Assembly: GCF_000003605.2 (NCBI RefSeq) | Contig: NW_003109983.1 | Span: 90,974 to 154,973, forward strand | DNA from: Saccoglossus kowalevskii | Taxonomy: Eukaryota > Hemichordata > Enteropneusta > Harrimaniidae | DNA: 64,000 bases | Reading direction: 5' to 3' | Part shown: piece by piece, positions 12,365-23,839 of the stretch | Position numbering within the stretch: the stretch's first letter is position 1 | How the letters are laid out: each line of letters begins with the position of its first letter | Translations under genes and position numbers: made by a program | The notes under the pieces: generated by a model | Database searches by the model: none | Told to the model about the DNA's origin: nothing | What the model saw: the letters and a program-made list of their open reading frames with translations, nothing else

Positions 12365-13707
12365 TATCGAGTGTAATATGATGGACAGGAACAGGGACAT
12401 GATGTGATAGAACTAAGCATTTAGGAATGCCAAACATGTGAATTCAAATAGAATTTTCTAACTAACAGTTATAACACGAATATTTAGTTTCAGTATAGTT
12501 TTATGTATATTAATATATTCTACCACTGGTTTGTTATTCAATATATTGATTCAAGACTACGTCTACTAGTAATGTTGTGGCAGGTAAACTAATCGAAGTT
12601 CATAGTAGATTTGGTATACACTGACAACAATAGCAACAGTAATACTTTTCATGCAATGGATTAGTGGCTGTAAAATGATTTATAAACCAATTGAAAGAAA
12701 TACGTGACCCTAGTTTGGAATGCATGAAATGAATCTTTAAACTTTAAACTTGTGTGTATAATGTAGAAGACGCTGTATAAAATAATACGAATGGACATAT
12801 ACCTTCAATTTAATTGTTTCTAGTCAGACAACCACACAACCATGTTAGCCATCATATTTAGAAAATATTTTCCATAAAATGTTCTAATCTGGTTCATTTT
12901 TGTAATCCGGAAGAATGTATATTTTTATTAATGTTAGTTCGAGAATATTTTTGGCATATTAAACACATTTATCTTGTACCTTACAATGTATAATACTAAT
13001 AAATCATTGTATTTCTGTTTGCATATTATACTGTCAATTGAAACATATGGTGCTTTCAAAGTGTAATTTTATGTCATCTGTTTAAAAATGTGCATCAAAT
13101 ATTACTGTTAATTTTTGTCGCGTGCGACATTAAAAAACATATGGTCTGAATAGTGTTGTGAATCATACAATATTCATTTTTTGGGCAGAAGCAGTAGTCA
13201 CGTGGTCATACAACTGTTGAATGGTAAATTATTATGAATTAGTTTCTGATATAACAGACATTCTTGGAAATAGCATACTCAAGTCTTATATGAAAATATC
13301 ACAAATCTAAACAGCCTGAATTCAAATACAATATAGCGTTTTTAGACTGTTTTGTTATTCAATGTTTAATGGTTAGGTAAAACACTCACTCAAATGTAAT
13401 GTTGTCACTGGTGATAATATTGTATACACTATTGTATATTGCATACATCATAGACATATATGATTTTTGCTTGATTTACATTGCCAAAAATGAGAGGCCT
13501 AATTCAATGCATTCTTTATTATAATGTCAACAACAAATTGGTTGTGAACTATTCAGAGGAATGTTCAAAAGGTACTGACAATCATTGCTAAGAAATGAGA
13601 TGGTTCTGTTGTTGCCCTTTTTTATTTTCACTTTTATTAAAACTTTCTTCCTTACTTCCAGAAGAGTATGCATCACTATCTTTTTTTTCAGAGTAGAAAC
13701 AGAAACG

Positions 13708-13770
13708 TGTAGTGGCGTGAAGCTAGGCGATTAGGTGCCGTACGCGAGCGCCGGTTCGAGTCACGCACGC
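13708..13770 (+). mobile_element. tRNA-like SINE head
   Basis: A good RNA polymerase III B box, GGTTCGAGTC (13753-13762), lies about 35 bases after an A-box-like GTGGCGTGAAGCTAGG. The acceptor and T stems do not pair well, so this is not a functional tRNA gene. It is best read as the tRNA-derived head of a SINE whose body is too diverged to delimit. Confidence 0.35.
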
Positions 13771-14555
13771 AGTACGTATTTACTATAATTAGACATAGTC
13801 TTTACCTTGCCGTTTATTCGGTGTTATTTGCTTACTTTACTTCCTATGTCGACAGCAACTATGAGTTTAATGTTTAATGTTAGAATTTTATCAGTATATG
13901 TGGTGTGCTGTTTTGTTGAATATTGATAACACAATATTCATTAAATGTCATCTCTTCATGCATTAGCTTAATTTAAAATTGTGGTTTTAATGTTACCTCT
14001 CATCATTAGGTAGAACCATATTCGTAAGTGAAACAAACTAGATATTATCCGTCATTACGACATAAACCCTAATCAAAAACAAATAACCACACTGAATATT
14101 GTATCTTTTAAAAATATCCTATTGTATCAAACAACAACAATGAATAAATTTTCTCTGAATAACATAGTTCAAATACAATTTATGCTTTGGTGATTCGATT
14201 GCTTATGAATACGGCTCAACGGAGAGACACTGGTATTGAACACTGTTGTAATTAAAATTCAATTCATACTCATTTTTTTATTCTAAATTGAGTTCAGTTC
14301 GAATTAAATGTGTCTGTCTTGAGGAATATGGATTGCATTTCTCTAACCTTAACTTTGGCATACTTGGATTGCGTTTATAATGTAATATCACACCGTAGCC
14401 TCGAATAATTTGTTTTGCTTAATTTGTATTCGTGATAAATATTTGACCCTAGCATTAAAGATGCAAATCACCTGTCATTGATTGATGGTTTCTACATATA
14501 GTCTAATCTTGATATCTACAGGTACCGTATCAAGCTATGCATAACAAACTGTGTT

Positions 14556-14579
14556 GACTATGACTATGACTATGACTAT
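14556..14579 (+). repeat. (GACTAT)4 hexamer repeat
   Basis: Four consecutive copies of GACTAT, uninterrupted. Confidence 0.9.
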
Positions 14580-14720
14580 TGAATATTTTGTGGTGTTTGT
14601 ATTTAGTCTAGAGCTATAAAGTCTGGCATTCGAGTCAGGTATGAATTACCAGTATGAAACGGCCTATTTGTGAATAGCAGCAAACGTCACCGTGAACTAA
14701 CAGGGTTGTTTAAAATAAGA

Positions 14721-14970
14721 ATGGTAGCATAATGGTCATGATCGATAGACCTAAGTTCCAATTCTACATTAGGTTGAACACCATAAAGGGGTCGACCCTT
14801 ACTCTTGGTGAATGTTGCCATAGTCTCAATGGGAAGGCAATCCCACTGTCAGAGATTCACTCAATAACGAATGCGACATTGGGGGAACAATGATTAAGGT
14901 TCCAAGATGCTTGTATGCTTGAGCCTAGCAAAGATAGCGTATTAAATTGTCATTTGATATAGATAACGGA
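14721..14970 (+). mobile_element. tRNA-derived SINE, family S1 copy 1
   Basis: It is homologous over its full length to the copy at 62001-62275. Both begin TGGTAGCATARTGG (A box) followed by a B-box-like AAGTTCMNATYC. Both then share GGTTGAACA/GGCTGAACA, a GACTCAAT/GTCTCAAT block, GGGGGAAC, and a GAGCCTGG/GAGCCTAG block before AGCGTATTAAA/AGCGCATTAAA. The head is tRNA-like and the body is unrelated to tRNA, as expected of a SINE. This copy is AT-drifted relative to the other. No clear A-rich tail or target duplication is visible. Confidence 0.7.
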
Positions 14971-15762
14971 AAGCTTGACAGTCTCTTCTTAGTGGTCATT
15001 TAACTAGTCAGTATATTCATCTCTTCCCACAGGAGAAAGGAGTATTAGATAACAACAAACATCAATATTACACAAGACGTACTCGTAGTTTGTAATAATT
15101 GAGTGTATTTCTCTGTACCAAGTATACATGGCATGGCATTGTTTTCTCCTACATTGTCGATATATGCTCAGTTGGCCCAATTTTATTATTTAAGCCATCG
15201 ATATCATAAATGTTTACGGCACATCTTTCGACGTGCTGACATAACCAATTCAATAACCTTATTAGCTATTTGGTTGAATGAATTTATAGCCATTTTACAG
15301 TCGATTATGGCATCCATTAAGGTAATATTGTTATTAGGTAATTTCTTTTTTTGTTATGCTTCATGCTTCTGTTCTTACAATGTATTGTGACGCGGAAGCC
15401 ATAAAAAAAGTTATCTTGAGTTTCGTAAACTAATGTGGAAATTATATTTTGTGTGTGCCTTCACCCCTACCCTATGTAGTGAACATGTAATGGATGTTCG
15501 TGTGCGTTTTTATGAACATTTGGGACGTTTAAGGTAATTTATTCATTTGAATGTTTAACTGAATTTGGTGGTTATATACATACTTTTATTTTCATCTCGG
15601 TATGTGTGAATCCATATATTCATAAAACAAATACAAACTAGATAAATCAATCTTTCGACCTTTATTTTACATTTGTTTTACATTTTTTTATATTTGTTTT
15701 GGTATTAGGAATATTTAGTGCCGCAGCAGCAATATACATGTTCAACATTGTCCCAGATGTGC

Positions 15763-15850
15763 GGAAGGGTTAATAGTTAGCGTGTCCGGCCAGCATCAGA
15801 TGGGATTACTAGTTCGACGTCCGTTGTCGACTGCACACTCAGAAGTGAAA
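15763..15850 (+). mobile_element. tRNA-like SINE head, family S2
   Basis: An A-box-like TAGTTAGCGTGTCCGG is followed by GATGGGATT and a B box AGTTCGACGTC (15811-15821), then CCGTTGTCGACTG. Very similar strings occur at 56635-56705 (plus strand) and, more weakly, at 58195-58300 (minus strand), suggesting a dispersed family. The 3' body is not delimited. Confidence 0.45.
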
Positions 15851-17440
15851 AAAGAAATGTGTCGTCCACTTGCCCTGCTCGGTACAATGCAATAACAATC
15901 ATAAAGTTTTAGGTATTGAATATATTCTTTTGAAAGAAAGCTTCAATAATTTTAAAACCATATCCGTTATAAACAAAAAAACATTCCTACACAATACCAA
16001 AACATCTAATAATGTATTTGATGTGTACAACAAAGCAGAGTAAAAGCACACTTCAAGTTGAGGAGAGGTCAAGATATTTATTTTACCTACTTTTATTTGC
16101 GCAGTATTACAGTACATTCCACAAGTTATATCGACATAAAGAATTGCTTTTAATTATTTTGCATAAACATTCAGGAAATTAAACTTAAACTAGACTTCTT
16201 AAGTTATCTTAAAACTTCATTTTTAACAAATTTATTTATGTTGACAAAAAAAATAAAGAATAAAAAGCGAATAGGGGGAATATATAAAATGCATGTGCAT
16301 ACTGGAGATGTTCACAAACGTGCCTTTATTTCAAACACAGACAATGACTACTGGACTGAATGAAATATTCATTTTACGCCCTCAATCGACAGTCGCTATG
16401 AGATCGCTATTTCGCACAGATATTCTCTTGGTGTACAGTTTATCAATAATCCCCATGAGAAGTGTCAAGGTTTTTACTTGAATCCGAATCTACTAACATA
16501 AAACGTATGCCGAATATTTTACCTGATGTATCAAGGGGCATACCAATATTGTCCTAGACACCGCGCTTGCAGTGCGAATGCAGTCCAGTGTTTTTTGATG
16601 ACTAACCAGCCTTAAATCGGTAAATTAATTGATATTTTTTTTCTCAAATCCGATTTAAGACATCCATATATTTAAGCAAATACAGATTGTATTTCTTGTT
16701 GAGTCAGATTTTACTCGATTAAATTTATAATTTATTGTATGCTAGTTTAGACTAGTTTCGACTTTTCATTGCTAAGATATTATTACAATTTTTTAATCTG
16801 TATCACAGTGGAATAGATATATCACCAAGTTATTTATTTGTCGTGGTTCAAACTGTGATTATTTGTAACAGATACATCTACACAGCTGATTGTTTCATGA
16901 AGTTCAAAAAGTTCATTAACAAATGTATTGCATGAAGAATACTAGCATATCAATGCTCGAACCGTGTATTCTCAGACATCCTGTGCCTTTTTGCAAAGCA
17001 GTTTACCAATGTTATTCTGTTAATGATAGTACACAGCGTCTCTAAATTTGTTTTCTATTATTCCTGCAAAATGCATTGTCAAATGTCAAAGTATGTTTTT
17101 CAAATTCATTAAATGCATAACAGATATCCAATGTGTTCATAAGACGTTGTGTCCGAGAGTAACGCGTATGTAAGACACGTTTGCTACATACCATATATCT
17201 GTTTAAGTGCACGCGTAAAATGGTTGTGTCTACCAATCGCGTTTTTGAACGTAAATTGTTTTATTGCGACTATCCTATCCACACATGTACATTTATTATC
17301 GACGATCCTTTAAATTAGACGGTAACGAGGTAAGACATAAATGAACAATAATTTCTTCTTAGTAACGATCGTATTCCCCGATTCGATGATATACTCGCTG
17401 ATAGAGACGAATGACGTGTTATTATCACTGCGATAAAGTA

Positions 17441-17467
17441 ATAACCGTTAATAACCGTTAATAACCG
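17441..17467 (+). repeat. 10-bp tandem repeat ATAACCGTTA
   Basis: Two exact copies of ATAACCGTTA and a partial third (ATAACCG). Confidence 0.85.
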
Positions 17468-18205
17468 ACGCGTTGGCGTTCGCGATTAAGTGAGATACAC
17501 ACACTTCTGCCACAATGTATTTTTATCATTGCATAATGGTATTTGCAATGTTTTTATTTGATATATGTTTCAATTCCTATTTTGATGATTTAGGGAACGC
17601 ATTTTTTTATTTAATTACAATCCTTACATGTGTGCATAGATAGATGGGTATGTCATGATATCCTGGCGTGGGAAAGATATTTCATCGCGTAGTGCCTTTT
17701 CACAAATGACATTTTACACACTAACCTACATACGTGGTAATTTAGGATAAATTATGCATTCGACTCAATGGCTAGCTGTGTACATTCTATAGCGATTCTA
17801 TTAGGTATTTTCTGAATGAGTTATTTCTTTTTCTGCAAGTCTCGTGTACTATGAAAGATTCAAATACTCAAAGTTTTTGTTAAATTACCTTATTTACACG
17901 TAGTATATTGTCCCATTTAAATTGCCAAAACTACGATACTTTCACCTTTGCATTAACGTCGAATATATATTTATTTATATTATTGAGATCGGCAGGAAAT
18001 AATATACGAACAGTGTGAAACGACTCAAACATGAGTAATCTAATCATCTTTAAGGAAAACGTACGCAGACCAAGTGTGAAACGGTAATTGTGTCAATTAT
18101 GTTGTCGATTCAGTACAATTCATGCAGGAAGTTAAGAACGGAAATTAACATCTGACATCATGCAGTTCGATGAAACATTTGTAACACTTTAGCTGTGATC
18201 AGTAA

Positions 18206-18364
18206 ATTAGTAATTACACACGGTTGTGTGTAGATGGTGACATTCTTGTCGACATGCCGGATCTTACATTGGTGAATGTGCGCCAGCCTATTCCGAATGC
18301 CATTAAACGTGTTCCCCCGGGGGTGACATGCATCGCTGATGATGGTGTCACTAGATTACACTAA
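18206..18364 (+). other. Coding-like island, 52 codons, unidentified
   Basis: An open frame without its own ATG at the start ends TAA at 18362-18364. Its core is hydrophobic/acidic then Pro-rich (DGDILVDMPDL, then PIPNAIKRVPPG) and looks like protein rather than random AT-rich translation. The opposite strand is also open over the same span, which weakens the case. G+C is clearly raised. It may be an exon or transposon remnant. No family is recognised. Confidence 0.2.
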
Positions 18365-20229
18365 CAGTACGCGATATTATCCGTAAACTGAGCATTATTC
18401 AATTACCTGATTACCATCCGCACTGGCTTTTACTTTCAAATTAACAGGTCACGGTCGGGGATGATGCAAATATAATTACTATTTTTTGCCACAATGCAAA
18501 CACTACGATGAAGGCAAACACTCCGTTTTCGACATTGTGAAATTCTTTCGTTTTTTGTGTGAAAAAAAACCTGAAAACAATTATTTTGACAAAATAATTC
18601 AGAAATTTAAATTAAAAATGATTCATAACGAAATTTCCTACATATAAATAATATATAATTGTTATAATTACTGAATGTTACAGAAAAAAACAAAAATTTG
18701 CTATATTCTCTATATGTTTGCCTTTTATTTGTCTTGATTTATGACTGAAAGAAGCTGAATGAAATGACAAACACTGTAGTGTGTTCAAAAACTTATGTAT
18801 TTTTTTATAAATATGTATTTTTTGCATAAAGAATTTCGCAAAGTCGATAAAGAAAAAACTTCATCGCAGTGTTTTCAGTATGGCAATGGGCGATTCGAGA
18901 ACTGGAGTACTTAATATGTGTATTCAATCCAAATTGGAAATTACAGCACATGACTTTATAATCGTGCTTTGTTGAAGTGAACTACTGAGTAAACGTTATT
19001 GAATGTTAGATTATTTGGTTGATTAATAAGTGCATTTGGGCATTTTATAATTTTCTGGTAATCCAATATGGCAACCAAATCATATGTGTAATCATAATAA
19101 TGTGTGTAAGGTATAATGCACTTTGTGCCCAGATGCTGGGAAAAATAATTGTAGGCATTTTATACTGTTTTGGAGTGGATCCAATATAGTTGCAAAAGTT
19201 ACATGCCTTGTAGAAAAGACGTTTGAGGACCAATCAAGCTTTGACTATCTTCTGACGTTGATGTTTCATGCAATATTTCTATCAAAAATGATTTTAGCTT
19301 TCCTGTGCCCCTGGAGGTACGAGTTATTAGCACTTCGAGTTTTATGTAAACGAAATGTTGGCACTAGCTACGAGCTACGAGCCTTTCTTATTAATCTTAT
19401 CTCTACAATAAATTCTTTTATTATAGCATTGGTTGCAAGTTCCTATTTAAAACAGTGCTTAAGATATTGCAGATATATATGAACAGAAACATGGGATATA
19501 GGTAGTGTGTTTAATTGCCAACAAAATGACTTTTTTGGAATTGTTCTTTAATACTAATCATGCAGTTGCATTTCGATTGAAGAAATTGGTCAATTTCTAC
19601 AAATTACACAATCCAAGATGACGACCAATCCACGTGATTGCTCTGAAGATGCTATGTACCAAGTGTTATTCCATTTCAACAAACGGTTGAGAACTAGTTG
19701 ATGTTGAAATGTTTTTCGAAAACTAAAAATGGCGACTCTGACCGCTAACGTTTTTGCGAATCTTACTCAACGTACTTCATACATGCTACACCAACGAAAT
19801 TGATAATCTTTGACTCTCAGAAAGTGGTGTAATTAATTAGGCCGAACCATTGAAATTCAGATGCCAAAAAAATAATGTAATGCAAAATTAATGTGTGTTT
19901 ATACTCCAGGCGTGCAGTCTAGTTCTAACCAATTTTTCAGTGTTTTTAACGACTAACATACTTACACTTTTAAGAAATGGTAAAAATAATATCATGAAAT
20001 TATGTTAACGTATTAACGTAAATTAAATAATAGTCTTCTTATGTATACAGAAAAATTCTCAATTCTCAATATTTAGCTAATACATGATACCTTCGTCTTG
20101 TTTCTGACGACGTCCTTCTGATGAACATTTAAATACAATCGTAATCACCTCGTTGCACAGTGAATCATGATCTAATTGATCTAGTTAACTTTCGAGTGTA
20201 AAGTTTGGAATAAATAGATGATAATGCAT

Positions 20230-20533
20230 ATTATTATACATCTGTCACCGTAACGCCATAAGTTACAGCGTGCCGTAATTTTGCGGTATTTTACAGGGTA
20301 TTCTAATCCTACCATATAAGGAAATGCGAATACCAAATATGGAATGATTACGCGCGTAAGCGTCCTCTAATAATAAAAACAAACATGGCTGCCATGGAGG
20401 TTTGACCGGACTCCACACAAAGAAGTTCGCTGATTTTGTTCTAAACTTTTTTCATCAGTCAATACGCCGCGCATCGATACTCCAGCTGTACTGTCATCGT
20501 GCATACTTTGAGGTATTCTCGTAATAACCTCAT
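20230..20533 (+). mobile_element. Short element family A, copy 3
   Basis: It has the same module order as 6477-6893: TTATTATACATCTGTCACCG, CGTGCCGTAATTTTGCGG, CCAAATATGGAATGATTACG, AAACATGGCTGCC, GTTTGACCGGACTCCACAC. It ends in GTAATAACCTCAT at 20533. The left arm of the terminal palindrome and the adjacent ATGATGTATCC block are missing, so this copy carries an internal deletion of about 120 bases. Good support for a family with conserved outer boundaries. Confidence 0.75.
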
Positions 20534-20539
20534 AATATT

Positions 20540-23345
20540 TATCAGGAATCGTTGGTAATTCTGCTGTTGTTGATATATGGTTTGTAAGATTTTGTGCATA
20601 ATTAGCAGTTCCGGCAAAGTATTAAAGTGTGCTCAAGTGCATTACAATAGAAAACAATATTCAATCTTTCAGTAATATGGAAAACCAGCATGTGTCTCAT
20701 GTTTGTAATTTCAGAACACGTTCACTATAAGGGAATAAACTATAATAATATTGCATTTCAATGAGGTAAATTAACATATTGAATATCCCCTCTCTGCCCT
20801 TCTCTCCCCCTCCTCTCTCACTTTCCTTTTAACGTCAGTTGTTCAAGTCAAATATAATCTTATTTAAAATAAACGTTAACTGTAACATGTTCATACGAAT
20901 CGTACCCTAGACTGGATACTAAGAGTCAAGCAATAAAAATACGCAATTATTCATTTCGGCCTCCCACGTACGTATTGATTTCAACTTTCCATTAAAACAT
21001 ATGAATGAAAAACAATCCTCCAGTGGGACAACCTAAATCGATATTACTGCAATCAAAATTCTCCATTCCAGCTACAATATAAGATAAAGTATGACGCCCG
21101 TTTCAATAGAAATTAATCAAAGATAACTCATAGTAGAGTAGCGTTTTCATTTCTAAATATGAATCATTGATGATTAACAAAAAAACGAATTGGACATTTG
21201 TTACTTAGCCAAATGTAATCACGCAGTAGAGATTTTTGTCATCGGGGAAAAGTGCAAGTAAATGCAGGAAAGTTGAAATAGCATATCCAATCATAGATCA
21301 TTAAACAAAAGTCGGATAGGGATACACCGGCCCCTATTTATTATATATATATGTTATATTTCTTTAATTATCTTAAATAGTTGTCATATTGCGCATACAT
21401 ACTGTAGTAATCTATTGAACAAGAGTGGTCATCGTTTATGGTTTCTTTCTTTCACTGATTATATCATGTATTCAATTTTGTTTTGTAATTCGTTCATTTG
21501 TTGTCCATTGTTTGTGTAATCTCAATTATGTACATTTGTGTTTGTCGATGAAATGGCCTTATAGTTTACATATATATATATATATATATACATTATACAT
21601 ATATATATTGTTTTACTGTTTCAACAAACATAAAAACAGATCGTATTGGAAATAGTCTTATTTGAATGTTGTTATATGTGAATGAGCGTGACATTTCAAT
21701 GCAAATGTGGTTGATGTTACCTATTGTTTATCAAAAGTGCGTAATAATTTGACTTCTCCATTACTCAATGAATGATCGATTCGTTCGCTGGGGTTATAGT
21801 GATTGATACACTGTTCAGTAACCACAACAATTATTATAGCATGTGCCAGTAGTACACCCCATTAACAAAAGAAGGTTTTGAATATGTGCATTTTGAAGCT
21901 GACATTTAGATTAGTTGCATCCTGCTTACAGCTATCCGCGTTTTGTATGTGACATATCCGAGAATTGATTTCTATGAACTGACCGCGAGTAGGTAATACT
22001 ATGCGGTTTAATTTGACAACATGATCGAAAGAGTAGGGAGCAAACGTCATGTTGACTGTCAAAAGCATTCTTAAAAGGGTGCTCCGTTACAAGGCGGTGA
22101 TATTTCATCTACTGCGTTGACACAGCTTGAATTTACTGATTACTCATTTTCAAGTAAAAGTTGTTTTTGCTCAAAGAGCTCAAACAAATAAATCATTCTC
22201 TGCTCAATGATTTATTAGTCCGCGGTACATCACAAAACACGGTATACACAAATATTCAAGAGCCCTGTAGTTTTATTTACATTTACTCGACGTTCATCTG
22301 AACGTTTTTGCTGATGGTATTTCACGCAAATCCTTTATATCCAAACTACAGGCTACAAACTACACAGCAGCAGACAAGTGGTTTACGTGACGAAGCGAAT
22401 ATGTGCCCAGGTCTTGGTCAGACGGGTATGTACCTGAGCAAATGTTATTCAAAATTCATTAGAATAGATACATACATAATATAATTCACGGTATCTTATA
22501 TAAAACTCGTCAGTTCTTTAAAGCACCATTGTTCCTGTCCTTATTTTCTGAAGAAGTGTGTTCACCCCGAACGTTCTGTTTTGTAATTACAGTTTGTGTA
22601 GGTGTAATGTTGGTGTGGTGTCTTGTTAGAAAGTTTGTGTTGGTGCAATATGTTGAGTGCGTTGGTCCCGCCTCTTGGGATATTTATATCAACGTTTGAA
22701 TATGTTGTCTACTTTTCCCCCAGCAATAACGATTGGAATTTAAATAAAGTAAAACATGTTATACCTTCAGCAACGACAATCAATCATTCGCGATTTTATC
22801 TTTTTCAGAGTAAGAATCAATTAAAATTAGTTTATCGATGTTCATGTTCATGTTCAAAGTTATAATTGAACGTGAGTGTACACTTAGTTCTGAGTGTGCA
22901 GTTGAAATTTTTATGGTGGAAGATTTAATTTAAATTCCCCTCTTTTTAATGTCGACAATAGTAGTTTATAGGTAAACAGGGTTTTTTGTTTAAAAGAATA
23001 CTCTCCGTGAAAACATTAAATTATTAAGTTACAACATGAAATTGGTATTAATAAAAAAGGAGGTGGATGCGTTTAGCTAGTCTTCATCAATCAAGCAGTG
23101 GCGACAATCGCCCGTACTACAAAATGCAATCAATTTAAGTATTTTCTACTGTAACTAAATACTTATCACAAACAACATTAAATATGTTCGATATATATGG
23201 ATATATTTTATTTGTTTAATTGAGGTAACTCAAGGTTCGTTACGCTGATGACCTCCACCGTGAAGGTTGTGTTTTAAGGTAGCATTGATTTGTTTGTGAG
23301 CAGGATAACTAAAAAAAACGTATAGACGGATTCTTAAACATTTTC
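20540..23345. other. AT-rich DNA, no supported gene
   Basis: A CT-rich tract lies at 20785-20830 and a TA tract at 21569-21608. No exon could be supported. Frames at 21425 and 22623 are low-complexity or hydrophobic. Confidence 0.5.
21569..21608 (+). repeat. (TA)n microsatellite, interrupted
   Basis: About 22 bases of pure TA, then CATTATACA and another short TA run. Confidence 0.9.
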
Positions 23346-23352
23346 AAGGAGG

Positions 23353-23830
23353 GTTTGCACTGAATACAATCGCGAACCCATTACATATTTGAACAAATAT
23401 CGGTACATTAGCATTGAAACAACCAATTTTTTTTTTTTTAATTCATAACTCTAAAGAATATGCGATTCTCATAAAAATTGCACTAAATACAAGCTCGAAC
23501 TAATTACACCTGCTTATAAATAAGGGCACGGTTACTCATGAACCAACGATTCGGAGACGATTTTTTATTCATAACTCAAAATGTAATTAATGGATTCTCA
23601 TGAAATTGTCAAGATGGCTACCATGAACACTAGCAACAATCGATTTGATTACGATACATATGTGGATAGAGTTGCCATGGTAACACCATTTTTGGAATGA
23701 TTTTTGATATATTTTTTACAATTTTCTGGGATGTTGGTTTTGATACGAACCAATCAATTTGATGTTGGCATATGGTTGCTATGAAAAATGTCAGAAAAGA
23801 TTGCCCTTGTTGCAATAACCAAGTTATTAA
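23353..23830 (+). repeat. Diverged tandem array, unit about 125 bp, 3-4 units
   Basis: Units start near 23355, 23478, 23606 and about 23720. Units 1 and 2 align end to end: TTGCACTGAATACAA with TTGCACTAAATACAA, a CGAAC block, ATTCATAACTCTAAA with ATTCATAACTCAAAA, and GATTCTCATAAAA with GATTCTCATGAAA. Units 3 and 4 are more diverged but keep the GTTRCYATG-to-GATTTTTG part. The array is old, judging from the divergence between neighbours. No coding potential is apparent. Confidence 0.65.
23671..23684. promoter_or_regulatory. X-box-like palindrome (RFX site)
   Basis: GTTGCCATGGTAAC is a near-perfect inverted repeat that fits the RFX-factor X-box consensus (GTNRCC, a spacer, RGYAAC). It lies inside the tandem array at the position where unit 2 has GGTTACTCATGAACC, so it may be a by-product of the repeat rather than a used site. 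Confidence 0.35.
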
Positions 23831-23839
23831 ATGCAGATA

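Larger units (their letters stand above)
6895..13700. other. AT-rich DNA without a supported gene
   Basis: No exon, tRNA or known transposon could be supported across this stretch. Several frames of 60-106 codons exist (for example 8525-8845 and 9544-9792), but none has recognisable motifs, and splice context is weak. A CT-rich patch follows the palindrome at 7338-7358. A small direct repeat AATATTTAGTAGTT occurs near 7717 and 7749. Confidence 0.45.
15890..20229. other. AT-rich DNA, little recognisable
   Basis: Apart from the small repeat at 17441 and the coding-like island at 18206-18364 I see no supported feature. Frames such as 19123-19482 are hydrophobic and Leu/Phe-rich, with no motif. 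Confidence 0.45.

Noticed and set aside
13708-13770. Functional tRNA gene
   Set aside because: The B box is good, but acceptor and T stems do not pair and no clean anticodon arm forms; a SINE head is the better reading.
21425-21655. Membrane peptide encoded near the TA tract
   Set aside because: The hydrophobic translation comes from T-rich and TA-repeat DNA (YIYIYIYT), not from a gene.
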